Under the pieces are notes generated by a model. It searched no databases, was not told the origin of the DNA, and saw nothing but the letters and a program-made list of their open reading frames with translations. The position numbers and the translations under genes were made by a program. 64,000 bases of DNA, taken from assembly GCA_934630705.1 (NCBI GenBank), contig CAKTWP010000002.1, positions 1-64,000 of the forward strand. Reading direction: 5' to 3'. Shown here one piece after another: positions 25,176-34,353 of the stretch. The number at the start of each line of letters is the position of its first letter. The first letter of the stretch is position 1. This DNA comes from an uncultured Clostridia bacterium. GTDB taxonomy: Bacteria; Bacillota; Clostridia; Christensenellales; Aristaeellaceae.

Positions 25176-27479
25176 ATGAGCGTGCGCCCGTTCCATTATC
25201 AGCGGCCGCTGGCCGCGCTGGCCCTGTGCTATGGGCTGGGAATTGGAGCGGGCGTTTTTCTGCCCTGCTGGGCGCCAGCTGCGGCCATCGGCCTTTTGCT
25301 GGGGCTGACGCTGCTGTGGCTGCTGCCCCGGGCCGGACGGCGGCGGACGGCCGCCGTGCTGTGCTGCGCGCTGTTTGCGGGAATGGGCTATGCCGGAATC
25401 AGGGCCCATCCCACGCTGCCGCCCCTGGGCGCGTACGACCAGATCGAGGGCGTGGCTGCCCAGAACGTGGCGCTGCGGAAAAACGGCCGGGCCTACGGCT
25501 ATCTGGAGCAGGTGCGGCTGCAAGGCGAAAGCGGGGAAACGGTGCTGGGACGGGTGTATTGGACGTTCGTGCCCGATGCGGATACGCTCCTGCCCCGGGA
25601 GGGCCAGCGGGTGCGCTTTTCCGGGAAGCTGTATGCGCCCCAGGGCCAGGTGAACCCCTACGGCGGAAATTTCCGGCTGTATCTTCTGCAGCAGGGGGCG
25701 TCCGCCGGCGTCAGCGGCTGCAAGGGGCTGGCGGTGATTGATCATCCGGGCCGGGGCGTGCGCTCCTTTTTCTATGGCCTGCGAAGCCGGGGCGCGGCGC
25801 TGCTGGAAAGTCTGTATGGCGAAAACGCGGCCCTGCCGCAGGCCCTGCTGCTGGGCGTGCGGGATGAATTGCCCGAGGACTTGCGCCGGGGCTTTGCCAA
25901 CGCCGGGGTGGCCCACATCCTGTCCGTGTCCGGGCTGCATGTGGCGCTGCTGGGATACGCGCTGCTGTGGCCCTTCCGGGGCCGGCTGGGCCTGCGGGGC
26001 AAGGCCCTGCTGCTGGGCGGATTTTTGCTGTTTTATTGCGCGCTGCTGGATTTTTCCGCGCCGGTGGTGCGGGCGTCCATTCTGATGGAATGCAATCTGC
26101 TGCGCAAAAGGGTGCGCCGGGCTTCAGATCCCCTGACGGCCCTGTCCGCGGCGTTTGTGCTGATTTTGCTGTTCAGGCCGCTGGATCTGTTTTCGGCGGG
26201 ATTTCAGCTGTCGTTTCTGGCGGTGCTGGGGATGATCGGGCTGCTGCCGGGGCTGGAGCGCATGGCCCGGCGGCTGCGGCATCCCGCCTGGGCGCAGGGG
26301 CTGAGCGTGTCGCTGGCCGCGTCCGCAGGGATTGCGCTTCCCGCTGTGACTACGTTTCATCAGCTGTCGCTGATCGGGCTGCTGCTCAGTCCGCTGGCCT
26401 GCCTGCTGATGGAAGGGCTGCTGCCGGCCTACGCCCTGTCCCTGCTGGCGGGAATCATTTGGCCGGCGGCGGGCCGGGCGCTCTCTCTTCCGCTGGGATA
26501 CGTAACGGGCTGGTTCACAAAAGCGGTACAGGCCGTTGGCGATTTGCCCTTCGCAGCGGTGCGGCTGCCCACGCCGCCCTGGTTTGTGATGCTGGCGCTG
26601 GCGCTGAGCGGCTGGATTGCCACCCGGTTCGTGGCCATGCCGCGGCGGCGCAAGGGACTGCTGATCGGCGTGCTGCTGACTGCGGCGCTGGCCGTTTGGC
26701 CCTTCACGATCTGCCGGGACGTGCAGTATATCCAATGGGCCGCAGGTCAGGCGGATTGCGCGCTGATTCTGGACGGCCGCCATACCACCCTGATCGACGC
26801 GGGCGAGAATGGCGGTGATCTGGCGGATTTTCTGCTGTCCACCGGCCGACAGGCAGATACGCTGATTCTCACCCATCTCCACAGCGATCATTTCGGCGGG
26901 GTGGAAACGCTGCTGGAGGAGCGCATTCCCATTGGCGAGGTGTACCTGCCCCAAGGCGCGGAAAAAGTGGAAACAGACGCGGCAGGCAGGGAACTGCTGC
27001 AGGCGCTGCGAAAGCAAGGCGTGCCCATCCGTTTTCTCGCCGCCGGGGACACGCTGGAAACCAATCGCTGCCGCATCACGGCCCTGTGGCCCTATGCCGG
27101 GGCGGTGCCGCCGGGCGGCTCGGCCAATCGGTATTCCCTTACGCTGCTGTGCGAACTGGATGGGGTGCGGCTGCTGACCACCGGAGATGCGGACGGCCGC
27201 TATGAGCAATACGCCGCAGCGGATGCGGACGTTCTGAAGGTGGCCCATCATGGCAGCCGCCAGGCCACGGGCGAAGCGTTTCTGGCTGCGGTGTCGCCCA
27301 GCGCCGCACTGATCACCGGCAACGGCTACAACGAAACCCATCCGCATCCGCAGGTATTGGATCGGCTTGCGCAGGCGGGCGTTTTGGTTTACAATACGGG
27401 GGAGGGGGGCGCGATTACCCTGATCTGCCGGGACGGCGAGGCACAGATTCGTCCCTTTCTGCCCGCCGCGGACGAATGA
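25176..27479 (+). CDS. comEC: ComEC/Rec2 DNA-uptake channel
   Basis: A 767-aa competence membrane protein that forms the inner-membrane DNA channel. Residues about 1-200 contain two N-terminal hydrophobic helices and a beta-rich (OB-like) part. Residues about 220-500 form the ComEC transmembrane domain (ANAGVAHILSVSGLHVALLG, FSAPVVRASILM, FQLSFLAVLGM). Residues about 520-760 form an MBL-fold domain with LTHLHSDHFGG, TGDAD and VAHHGSR. Length and domain order are complete. The ATG lies 4 bp after the previous stop with no strong ribosome site. comEA is not adjacent. Confidence 0.94.
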   Translation: MSVRPFHYQRPLAALALCYGLGIGAGVFLPCWAPAAAIGLLLGLTLLWLLPRAGRRRTAAVLCCALFAGMGYAGIRAHPTLPPLGAYDQIEGVAAQNVALRKNGRAYGYLEQVRLQGESGETVLGRVYWTFVPDADTLLPREGQRVRFSGKLYAPQGQVNPYGGNFRLYLLQQGASAGVSGCKGLAVIDHPGRGVRSFFYGLRSRGAALLESLYGENAALPQALLLGVRDELPEDLRRGFANAGVAHILSVSGLHVALLGYALLWPFRGRLGLRGKALLLGGFLLFYCALLDFSAPVVRASILMECNLLRKRVRRASDPLTALSAAFVLILLFRPLDLFSAGFQLSFLAVLGMIGLLPGLERMARRLRHPAWAQGLSVSLAASAGIALPAVTTFHQLSLIGLLLSPLACLLMEGLLPAYALSLLAGIIWPAAGRALSLPLGYVTGWFTKAVQAVGDLPFAAVRLPTPPWFVMLALALSGWIATRFVAMPRRRKGLLIGVLLTAALAVWPFTICRDVQYIQWAAGQADCALILDGRHTTLIDAGENGGDLADFLLSTGRQADTLILTHLHSDHFGGVETLLEERIPIGEVYLPQGAEKVETDAAGRELLQALRKQGVPIRFLAAGDTLETNRCRITALWPYAGAVPPGGSANRYSLTLLCELDGVRLLTTGDADGRYEQYAAADADVLKVAHHGSRQATGEAFLAAVSPSAALITGNGYNETHPHPQVLDRLAQAGVLVYNTGEGGAITLICRDGEAQIRPFLPAADE

Positions 27480-27539
27480 TCCCCAATCTGCGAGAAGGAG
27501 GAGGGAAGCGCCGGAGAACGGCCGCGTCCCTGCCGTGTC

Positions 27540-28574
27540 ATGAATCATTCCGAGTTTTTTGCCGCCCTCAAGCGCGGGGAAATCGCCCGGTGCTATGTGC
27601 TGGAGGGCGAGGAAGAATTCACCAAGAAAAGCGCGCTGGCGGCCCTGCGCGCCCAGGTGGCGGGAGGAGATTTTTCCGCCATGAACGATACCCGGCTGGT
27701 GGATCCCGCCCCGGATGCGTTGATTGCTGCGGCGGAAACCCTGCCCTTTCTCAGCGACCGGCGGTTTATCGAGGTGCGGGACAGCGCCATGCTGCTGCCC
27801 GGCAAGGCCAAAAACTATGACGAGGATACCGCCGTGAAGCGGCTGGCGGAATACCTGGATCAGCTGCCGGATACGGTGTGCATCGCCTTTGTGGTTTCCG
27901 GGAAATGCGACGGGCGCAAGAGGCTGTATCAGCTTCTCAAGAAAAAGGCAACGCTGGTTGCCTTTGATCCGCTGGACGACCGGGAGCTCACCCAGTGGAT
28001 TGCCAAAACCCTGAGCCGGGCAGGCAAGCAGATCAGCCTGGCCGCCTGCCAGCGGCTCTGGTTTTCCGCCGGACGGGATCTGACGCTGTTGAGCAATGAA
28101 ATCGGCAAGCTCATCGGATACACCGGGGAGAGAAGCGATGTGACGGAGGCGGACGTGGACGCGATCTGCGTCAAGTCCACCGAATACAAGGTTTATGATC
28201 TGGCAGACGCGCTGCTTTCCGGTCAGGGGGCCAAGGCGCTGCAGATGCTCAGCGCCCTTTTGCGGGACGGGGAGGAGCGGCTGATGCTGCTGGCGCTGCT
28301 GGGGCGGCAATGCCGTCAGCTGAAATATGCCAAGGCCCTGTCCGTCGCCGGGGCTCAGCCCGGAGAGATTGCCGGGAAGCTGGGCATTCCGCCCTTCGCG
28401 GCGCGCAAAACCCTGTCGCTGGCCCAGCGCTATTCCCTGCCCCAGCTTTCCCAAATGGCCCGGCTTTGCCTGGACGCGGAATACGACACCAAAAGCGGCG
28501 TGATTATGGAGCAGGGCGCGCTGGAGCAGGTGATGCTGAAAATTCTCGCAATGGGAGGAAACCCGGATGACTGA
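27540..28574 (+). CDS. holA: DNA polymerase III delta subunit
   Basis: A 344-aa clamp-loader delta subunit that opens the beta sliding clamp. The order is typical of HolA: N-terminal AAA+-like domain (YVLEGEEEFTKKSAL, LPFLSDRRFIEVRDS), middle lid domain (WFSAGRDLTLLSNEIGKL) and C-terminal collar (LLALLGRQCRQLKYAKAL). comEC-holA is a common gene order in Firmicutes. The ribosome site before ATG 27540 is weak. The gene overlaps rsmG by 8 bp. Confidence 0.93.
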   Translation: MNHSEFFAALKRGEIARCYVLEGEEEFTKKSALAALRAQVAGGDFSAMNDTRLVDPAPDALIAAAETLPFLSDRRFIEVRDSAMLLPGKAKNYDEDTAVKRLAEYLDQLPDTVCIAFVVSGKCDGRKRLYQLLKKKATLVAFDPLDDRELTQWIAKTLSRAGKQISLAACQRLWFSAGRDLTLLSNEIGKLIGYTGERSDVTEADVDAICVKSTEYKVYDLADALLSGQGAKALQMLSALLRDGEERLMLLALLGRQCRQLKYAKALSVAGAQPGEIAGKLGIPPFAARKTLSLAQRYSLPQLSQMARLCLDAEYDTKSGVIMEQGALEQVMLKILAMGGNPDD

Positions 28575-29289
28575 GCTGCGTTTGCCGCTGGCGGCGGCGG
28601 GACTGGAACTGGATGAAACGGCCCTTTCCCGGCTGGAAACCTATCATGATATGCTGCTGGATTGGAACACCCGGATGGATCTGACCAGCGTGTCCGCGGA
28701 TCGGATGGCGGCCCGGCATTTTCTGGATTCCCTGCTGCCGCTGAAGGCTTCCGGGCTGATCCCGGAGGAAGGTCGGCTGATCGACGTGGGCACCGGCGCA
28801 GGCTTTCCCGGGCTGCCGCTGGCCATTGCGCGGCCGTCCCTGCAGGTGACGCTGCTGGAAGCGCAGGGCAAGCGCTGCCAGTTTTTGCAGGCGGTCTGCC
28901 AGGCGCTGGGGCTGGAAAATGTGACGATCATCAACGACCGGGCGGAGAACCTGGGCCGGGCGGAGGGCCATCGGGAGGGCTATGACCGGGCCGTCGCCCG
29001 GGCCGTGGCGGCGCTGCCGGTGCTGGCGGAATATCTGCTGCCCTTTGTGCGCGAAGGGGGCATGGCGCTTTGCTGGAAGGGCCCGGCGGTGGCCGGGGAA
29101 CAGGCGGATGGCGCGGCGGCTGCGGCCAGGCTGGGCGGACGGCTGCTGCCGCTGGTGGATATGGAGGGAAGCGGCGAGGAAACGGGCCATGTGATCGCGC
29201 CGATGGAGAAAACCGAAAAAACCCTTCCCCTTTATCCGCGCAAAAACGGCATGCCCGCCAAGCGTCCCCTGAAAGCTGACAAATCCTGA
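28567..29289 (+). CDS. rsmG: 16S rRNA (guanine-N7)-methyltransferase RsmG
   Basis: A 240-aa SAM-dependent methyltransferase modifying G527 of 16S rRNA (E. coli numbering). The SAM motif is LIDVGTGAGFPGLPLAIA. Other family features are YHDMLLDWNTRMDLTS and RHFLDSLLPL near the N-terminus, and YPRKNGMPAKRPL near the end, which is the usual GidB C-terminal pattern. It overlaps holA, is followed by a clear terminator, and precedes noc as in many Firmicutes. Confidence 0.95.
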   Translation: MTELRLPLAAAGLELDETALSRLETYHDMLLDWNTRMDLTSVSADRMAARHFLDSLLPLKASGLIPEEGRLIDVGTGAGFPGLPLAIARPSLQVTLLEAQGKRCQFLQAVCQALGLENVTIINDRAENLGRAEGHREGYDRAVARAVAALPVLAEYLLPFVREGGMALCWKGPAVAGEQADGAAAAARLGGRLLPLVDMEGSGEETGHVIAPMEKTEKTLPLYPRKNGMPAKRPLKADKS

Positions 29290-29335
29290 CAGGCCAAACC
29301 GCGAACGCTGGGGAAAACTGGCGTACGGTTCTTTT

Positions 29336-29369
29336 CCTCCTGCTGAAAAGCCGGCAGGAGGTTTTTCTT
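29336..29369 (+). terminator. Terminator after rsmG
   Basis: Stem CCTCCTGC / GCAGGAGG (29336-29343 and 29354-29361) is followed by TTTTTCTTT. Confidence 0.88.
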
Positions 29370-29527
29370 TGCGTGCAGAAAGGAAAGGGCAAGAGCGCGG
29401 CGCGTGGGCCGGAGCGCGTCAGGGGGAGGGCGCGCCCGTTCCATGGCCGCGCTCGATTTTTATCAGCCGATGATTCGTTTCATTCATCCGGTCTGTTCAT
29501 TTGGCCGTTTCCAGAAGGAGGATACCC

Positions 29528-30343
29528 ATGAGCGTTTTGCAGCAGAGCCCATCCGGGGGCCGGCAGGTTTGCTGGCTGCCGATGGCGGAAATTCATCCCA
29601 ATCCCCAGCAGCCCCGGAAGGCATTTGACGATCTGCGGCTGATGGAGCTGGCCGCTTCCATCCGCCAGCACGGGCTTTTGCAGCCCATTTCCGTGCGGCC
29701 GGTGCAGGCGGGATATGAGATTGTGATGGGCGAGCGGCGGTTTCGGGCCTGTCAGCTGCTGGGATTTACGCATATCGATGCGTTCGTGCTTTCGGCCAAT
29801 GGCCAGGAAACGGCGCTGCTGGCGCTGATTGAGAATCTGCAGCGGGAAAATCTGCATTATTTTGAGGAGGCGGAGGCCTATGCCGATTTGCTTTCCCAGG
29901 GCATGAGCCAGGAAATGCTGGCCCGGCGGCTGGGTAAAAGCCCGTCGGGAGTGGCCAACAAGCTGCGGCTGCTGAAGCTGGAGCCGGGGCTGCGGCAATT
30001 GCTGGAGGAGGAAGGGCTCAGCGAACGCCACGCCCGGGCGCTGCTGCCTCTGCCCGATCCCGCCGGGCGGATGCGCATTGCAGCCCAGGCGGCCCGGAAT
30101 CATCTCACCGTCCGGGAAACCGAAGCATTGGTGCAGAAAGCCCTGCGCAGGCTGCCTGTGCCGCCGCCGGCGCGGAAGGTAATCTCGCTGGTGCGGGATC
30201 CGCGGCTGTATCTTAACGCCATCAAAAGCGTGGTCTCCCAGATGCAGGAAAGCGGCCTGCAGGCGGACTATGCCCTTCAGGAAAGCGACGGCTGGCTGGA
30301 AGCCCGGATTCGCGTGCCCAAAAACAAAATGATGGGGAAATAA
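29528..30343 (+). CDS. noc: ParB/Noc family DNA-binding protein (nucleoid occlusion)
   Basis: A 271-aa ParB-family protein. The N-terminal CTP-binding domain has HPNPQQPRKAFDD and GERRFRA; next comes ALIENLQRENLHYFEEA; the central helix-turn-helix is SQEMLARRLGKSPSGVANKLRLL. The C-terminus is a short basic dimerisation region. The position directly after rsmG is the usual noc position in Firmicutes, so it probably links chromosome layout to division-site choice. No parA is adjacent, but spo0J/ParB cannot be excluded. AGAAGGAGG precedes the ATG. Confidence 0.9.
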   Translation: MSVLQQSPSGGRQVCWLPMAEIHPNPQQPRKAFDDLRLMELAASIRQHGLLQPISVRPVQAGYEIVMGERRFRACQLLGFTHIDAFVLSANGQETALLALIENLQRENLHYFEEAEAYADLLSQGMSQEMLARRLGKSPSGVANKLRLLKLEPGLRQLLEEEGLSERHARALLPLPDPAGRMRIAAQAARNHLTVRETEALVQKALRRLPVPPPARKVISLVRDPRLYLNAIKSVVSQMQESGLQADYALQESDGWLEARIRVPKNKMMGK

Positions 30344-30451
30344 AAACGGTGAATATTGCGTACAGGGTTTTCTTTCGGAAAAAAGAAAGCCCCGCTTGCG
30401 CTCTCCCCAAAAAAGCCATTTGGGATAAGCACGGATGCCTCCTTTATCAGC

Positions 30452-30596
30452 AATGCGCCCCAGATTGAGGATGGAACAAAATGGTGTTTCCTTCTCAATC
30501 TGGGGCGCATTGGGCGTTAGAGAAAAATGTTTATATCCCAGCTGGTTTTCGGGAGGGTGCGGGAGGGCGCTTTTGACACAAAAGCATCCTCCCGCA
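30452..30596 (+). repeat. Two-module dispersed repeat, copy 4
   Basis: Module A is a perfect 18-bp stem (30452-30469 with 30494-30511, ending CTGGGGCGCATT). Module B is the hairpin at 30558-30596 (TGCGGGAGGGCGCTTTTG… closing CTCCCGCA). It lies between the convergent noc and rhaB genes. The rest of this 268-bp gap holds nothing else recognisable. Confidence 0.82.
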
Positions 30597-30611
30597 ATTA
30601 TTCGTTTTTTA

Positions 30612-31997
30612 TCACACCCGCTGGATATCAAAAGAATCCAGAATCAGGGCGCGGGCATCGGGGATGGATGGAATTTCGCCGCTGCCCAGCATCTGGCACA
30701 GCAGATTGCCCAGCGCCGTGCCCTCGGTGGGTCCGGCCGTGACGGGAATGCCGCAGGCCTGAGCGGTGAGCCGGTTCAGAAACTGATTCTGGCTGCCGCC
30801 GCCTACGATGCATAGCCGCTTGAAGGGCCGCCCGATCAGCGCTTCCAGATTTTTCAGCGTGGCCGCATAGCTTTCCGCCAGCGAATGATTCACGCAGGCC
30901 AGCAGCTCGCCGGGGGTCTGCGGCAGGGGCTGGCCGTGGGCGATCAGAGACGCCCGGATGGCCTCGGTCATGTTTTCCGGGGCCAGAAATTCCGGCGCGT
31001 CCACGTCAATCCGCCCGGGGAACGCTTCGCTTGCCTCCGCCCAGGCGGCCATATCCCCAAAGGAGGGCTTGCCCGGCAGCTCCCGGCGAATGTTCTGAAT
31101 AATCCAAAGCCCCATGATGTTTTTCAGAAACCGATACGTGCCTGCCACGCCGCCCTCGTTGGTGAGCCCCTTGAGCCGGGCGTCCCGCGTGAGCACAGGC
31201 GCGTCAATCTCCGCCCCCAGCAGGCTCCAGGTGCCGCTGGACAAAAACGCATCCCCCGCTTCCAGGGGCGCGCCCAGCACGGCCGCGGCGGTGTCATGGG
31301 CGGGAGGCAGAATCACCTCCGGCGCAAATCCGATCTTCCGCGCAATCTCCGGCCGCACCCGGCCCAGCGAAAATCCGGGCTGCCGCAGGGGCCCGAACAG
31401 CCGCCGGGGCAGGCCCAGGGAATCGATCAGCGCCCAGGCCCAATCCCGCTTCTGCGCATCCAGCAGGCCCGAAGTGGACGCGATGGTGTATTCGTTTTCC
31501 ATCCGCCCGGACAGCACATAGGCCAGATACTCGGGCATGAACAGCAGCCGCTCCGCCTTTTCCAGGCTTTCGGGGCGGTCGCGCTTGTCGGCCAGCAGCT
31601 GATAGAGGGTGTTGAAGGGCTGACGCTGAATGCCCGTGACGGCATAGAGCGCATCGTCGTCCAGCGTGTCCGGGATGCCGGCGGTGCGGCTGTCCCGATA
31701 GGCGGCGGTATCCCCGGTGAGGGCGCCGGATGCGTCCAGCAGGGCGTAATCCACCCCCCAGGTGTCAATGCCCACGGTTTCGGGGCATTCGCCTGCTTCA
31801 TGGCAGGCCCGCAGCCCGTTTACAATCTCCCGCTCCAGCCGGGCGTGATCCCAATAAAGGTGGCCGTTTTTCAGATCGGCCCCGTTTTCAAAGCGATACA
31901 TTTCCCTGAGGCAGATTTTTCCGTTTTCCAGCCAGCCCAGCACATGCCGGCCGCTGGATGCGCCAATATCAATGGCTACGTGGGTTCTCCGCGTCAT
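30612..31997 (-). CDS. rhaB: Rhamnulokinase
   Basis: A 461-aa FGGY-family kinase phosphorylating L-rhamnulose. The ATP-binding N-terminus is VAIDIGASSGRHVLGWLENG. Other rhamnulokinase features are ETVGIDTWGVDYALLD, ITGIQRQPFN-like text (AVTGIQRQPFNTLYQL), LPPAHDTAAAVLGAP, LSSGTWSLLGAE and IVGGGSQNQFLNRLTA. Length is normal. GGAGGAAG precedes the ATG. No other rhamnose genes (rhaA, rhaD) are next to it, so it stands alone here. Confidence 0.93.
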   Translation of the reverse strand: MTRRTHVAIDIGASSGRHVLGWLENGKICLREMYRFENGADLKNGHLYWDHARLEREIVNGLRACHEAGECPETVGIDTWGVDYALLDASGALTGDTAAYRDSRTAGIPDTLDDDALYAVTGIQRQPFNTLYQLLADKRDRPESLEKAERLLFMPEYLAYVLSGRMENEYTIASTSGLLDAQKRDWAWALIDSLGLPRRLFGPLRQPGFSLGRVRPEIARKIGFAPEVILPPAHDTAAAVLGAPLEAGDAFLSSGTWSLLGAEIDAPVLTRDARLKGLTNEGGVAGTYRFLKNIMGLWIIQNIRRELPGKPSFGDMAAWAEASEAFPGRIDVDAPEFLAPENMTEAIRASLIAHGQPLPQTPGELLACVNHSLAESYAATLKNLEALIGRPFKRLCIVGGGSQNQFLNRLTAQACGIPVTAGPTEGTALGNLLCQMLGSGEIPSIPDARALILDSFDIQRV

Positions 31998-32034
31998 GCT
32001 GCTTCCTCCGCCGTTCCGTTTTGTTTAATTACAT

Positions 32035-32062
32035 AGTATAATCAATCGCCCCGATTTTGCAA
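32035..32062 (-). promoter_or_regulatory. Promoter of rhaB
   Basis: On the minus strand TTGCAA (32057-32062), a 16-bp spacer and TATACT (32035-32040) lie about 38 bp before the rhaB start. The divergent mutY gene has only a -10-like TACAAT at 32118 preceded by TATGC, with no clear -35 box. Confidence 0.7.
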
Positions 32063-32185
32063 GGAAAAAGATTCCGCCCCGCAAGAAAAAAGCTTTCCCT
32101 GCGCCCCGGTCTTATGCTACAATAAAAGCAAATGCAGGCGCTCCGCGGGCCACGGGCCGGGAGCGGGCAAAAGAGGTGACGACGA

Positions 32186-33775
32186 ATGGCACAGCTTCTT
32201 TCGGAAGCGCTGCTTGCCTGGTATGACGTGCATAAACGGGTGCTGCCCTTCCGGGGCGGGCGGGATCCTTATGGCATCTGGGTCAGCGAGATTATGCTGC
32301 AGCAGACCCGCACCGAAACGGTGAGCGCGTATTGGCAGCGGTTTATGGCCCGTTTTCCTGATGTGCGCGCGCTGGCCGCGGCGGAGGAGCAGGAGGTGCT
32401 CAAGCTGTGGGAGGGGCTGGGCTATTATTCCCGGGCCCGGAATCTGCATCGGGCGGCGAAGGCGATCGTTTCGGAATATGGCGGCCAGTTTCCCCGGAAT
32501 CTGGCGGCCCTGCGGGCGCTGCCCGGCGTGGGGGATTACACGGCGGCGGCGGTGGGCTCCATTGCCTTTGATCTGCCCGCCCCGGCTATGGACGGCAATC
32601 TGACCCGGGTGCTGTCCCGGGTGCACGGGGTGCGGCAGGATGTGGGGATTCCGTCCGTGAAGCAGGCGCTGGCAGCCTATGGCCAGGCGGATATGCCCGC
32701 CGTTCGCTGCGGGGATTTCAATCAGGCGCTGATGGATCTGGGGGCCACGATCTGCACTCCCGGCACCCCGGACTGCGATCTTTGCCCCCTGCGGGATTTT
32801 TGCGACGCCTATGCTCAGGGGGATGCGGAGCTGCTGCCGGTCAAAAGCGCAGCCAAGCCGCCCAAGGCGGTGGCGATGGCGGTGGTGATCGTCACTTGTC
32901 AGGGCAAAACGCTGATGACCCAGCGTAGGGAAACGCTGCTGAACAACCTGTGGGTGTATCCCCTGATGGAGGATGCGGGCAGCAAAACCGCGGTGCTCAA
33001 GGGCCTGCGGGCGCTGGGGGTGAAGGCGGAGTATCTGCTGCCCCTGGGCGAGGCACGGCACGTGTTCACCCATCGCATCTGGAACATGCAGCTGTGGCAT
33101 TGCCAGGCGAAAGCGCCGGAAGCCAAAACGGGACGCTGGGTGACCCGGGATGAGATGGCCGCCCTGCCCATCCCCACCGCCATGCGCGCCGCCCGGGCGC
33201 AGGCCGAAGCGCTGCTTTCGCCCCGGCGCTGCGCGCTGCTCAGTTGCGGCGGGATATCGGGAGACGCGCTGCCCGGCCTGCCCGAGCCGCTGCCGGAAAA
33301 GAGCCGGCGGGCGCTGCGGGACACGCTGCTGCCGCTGGCCGCGGCGGCTTATTGCGAAAGCTGGCGCGGGTCCCACGCGGCCCAGTGCTCGCCCGCTTTT
33401 CTGGCGGATCATACGCCCCTGCACATGGAGATGATTCTTCGGGGACATTTGGACAGCGGAAAAAGCGTGGCTGTGCTGCTGGATGCAGGCGCGGTGGCGG
33501 GGATTCTGGTGGCCGATCCGGGAGCGAACGAGCTGGTGTCCCTTTATGTGCGGCCGGAGAGCCAGCATCGGGGGCTGGGACGCTGGGCCCTTTCCTGGGG
33601 CATGGAAACGCTGCTGGACAAAACGCGGCCCATGCGGGTGACGGCGCTGTGCGATAATCAGACAGCCATTGCGCTTTATCGCAGCGCGGGCTTTACGCAA
33701 ACCGGGGAAATCCGGGTGCTGAACCCGGAACGCGGGGTCTCTGAGATGGATTTGATCCGTCCGGGGGATGCTTAA
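32186..33775 (+). CDS. mutY: Adenine DNA glycosylase MutY fused to a GNAT acetyltransferase
   Basis: A 529-aa fusion. Residues 1 to about 345 are MutY, removing adenine opposite 8-oxoguanine: catalytic Glu in EIMLQQTRTETV, helix-hairpin-helix LPGVGDYTAAAVGSIAFD with catalytic Asp in AMDGNLTRV, the [4Fe-4S] ligands CTPGTPDCDLCPLRDFC (C-x6-C-x2-C-x5-C), and a NUDIX-like recognition domain. Residues about 380-529 are a GNAT domain with the acetyl-CoA loop RPESQHRGLGRWAL and ALYRSAGFTQTGEI. The join is a continuous open frame with no stop. I know MutY without such a tail as the standard form. GAGGTGACGACGA precedes the ATG. Confidence 0.92.
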   Translation: MAQLLSEALLAWYDVHKRVLPFRGGRDPYGIWVSEIMLQQTRTETVSAYWQRFMARFPDVRALAAAEEQEVLKLWEGLGYYSRARNLHRAAKAIVSEYGGQFPRNLAALRALPGVGDYTAAAVGSIAFDLPAPAMDGNLTRVLSRVHGVRQDVGIPSVKQALAAYGQADMPAVRCGDFNQALMDLGATICTPGTPDCDLCPLRDFCDAYAQGDAELLPVKSAAKPPKAVAMAVVIVTCQGKTLMTQRRETLLNNLWVYPLMEDAGSKTAVLKGLRALGVKAEYLLPLGEARHVFTHRIWNMQLWHCQAKAPEAKTGRWVTRDEMAALPIPTAMRAARAQAEALLSPRRCALLSCGGISGDALPGLPEPLPEKSRRALRDTLLPLAAAAYCESWRGSHAAQCSPAFLADHTPLHMEMILRGHLDSGKSVAVLLDAGAVAGILVADPGANELVSLYVRPESQHRGLGRWALSWGMETLLDKTRPMRVTALCDNQTAIALYRSAGFTQTGEIRVLNPERGVSEMDLIRPGDA

Positions 33776-33956
33776 TCGTGCGAATGCACGGAGAGAAGCT
33801 CTCCATGTCCGTCCCAAAACCGGGCGGAAGAAAACCTGACGTCGTTTTATCGGCAATGCACCCGGGCTGAGAAAGGCGAGGCCTTTCATCCCTTTCTCCC
33901 ATTCCGGGGCCCATGGAGGATTGCACATATGCGTATGGCTCAGCCGCTGGGGCTGC

Positions 33957-33995
33957 AAAGGGGGAATCGCTTTGGCATGAAAGCGATTCCCCTTT
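33957..33995 (+). repeat. Dispersed palindromic repeat, copy 5
   Basis: A perfect stem AAAGGGGGAATCGCTTT / AAAGCGATTCCCCTTT (allowing one G) around GGCATG ends 5 bp before the mazF stop codon. A second, looser hairpin precedes it (about 33856-33912; CCCGG… closing CCGGGGCCC), which fits the two-module pattern. It probably also works as a transcription end for mutY and mazF. Confidence 0.75.
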
Positions 33996-33999
33996 GGCA

Positions 34000-34353
34000 T
34001 TATTCGTTTTCGCTGGTGAGCCCGCCCACGGCCAGAGCCAGCGCGCGCTCCACCAGCGCCAGCTTTTCGCCGCTCAGACAGCCCAGATGCTGCCGAAGCC
34101 GGGATTTTTCCAGGGTGCGCACCTGCTCGCACAGGATGATGGACGGCCTGCGCACGCCGCCCTGAGGCGGCTGCAAAGGCACATGGGTGCGCAGCGGGGC
34201 TTTGCCCATGCGCGAGGTGAGGGGCAGGGCGATCACCGTGGGGGAGAAGCGATTGCCCAGATCGTTCTGAATGATGAGCACGGGGCGCACGCCGCCCTGC
34301 TCGGAGCCGATCACGGGATCCAGATCGGCAAAATATATGTCGCCGCGTTTCAC
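34000..34353 (-). CDS. MazF/PemK-family endoribonuclease toxin
   Basis: A 117-aa MazF/NdoA-type mRNA interferase. Typical features are MKRGDIYFADLDPVIGSEQG, RPVLIIQNDLGNRFSPTVI, HVPLQPPQGG and ILCEQVRTLEKSRL. Length matches chromosomal MazF of Firmicutes. Translation begins at a GTG. No MazE/NdoAI-type antitoxin gene lies upstream; only a 23-codon open frame (about 34431 to 34360, minus) precedes it. The antitoxin must be elsewhere, or this is a solitary RNase. Confidence 0.88.
   Translation of the reverse strand: MKRGDIYFADLDPVIGSEQGGVRPVLIIQNDLGNRFSPTVIALPLTSRMGKAPLRTHVPLQPPQGGVRRPSIILCEQVRTLEKSRLRQHLGCLSGEKLALVERALALAVGGLTSENE

Noticed and set aside
32117..34132. 671-codon minus-strand frame opposite mutY
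   Set aside because: Arg/His/Gln-rich shadow; mutY has every catalytic and Fe-S residue on the plus strand.
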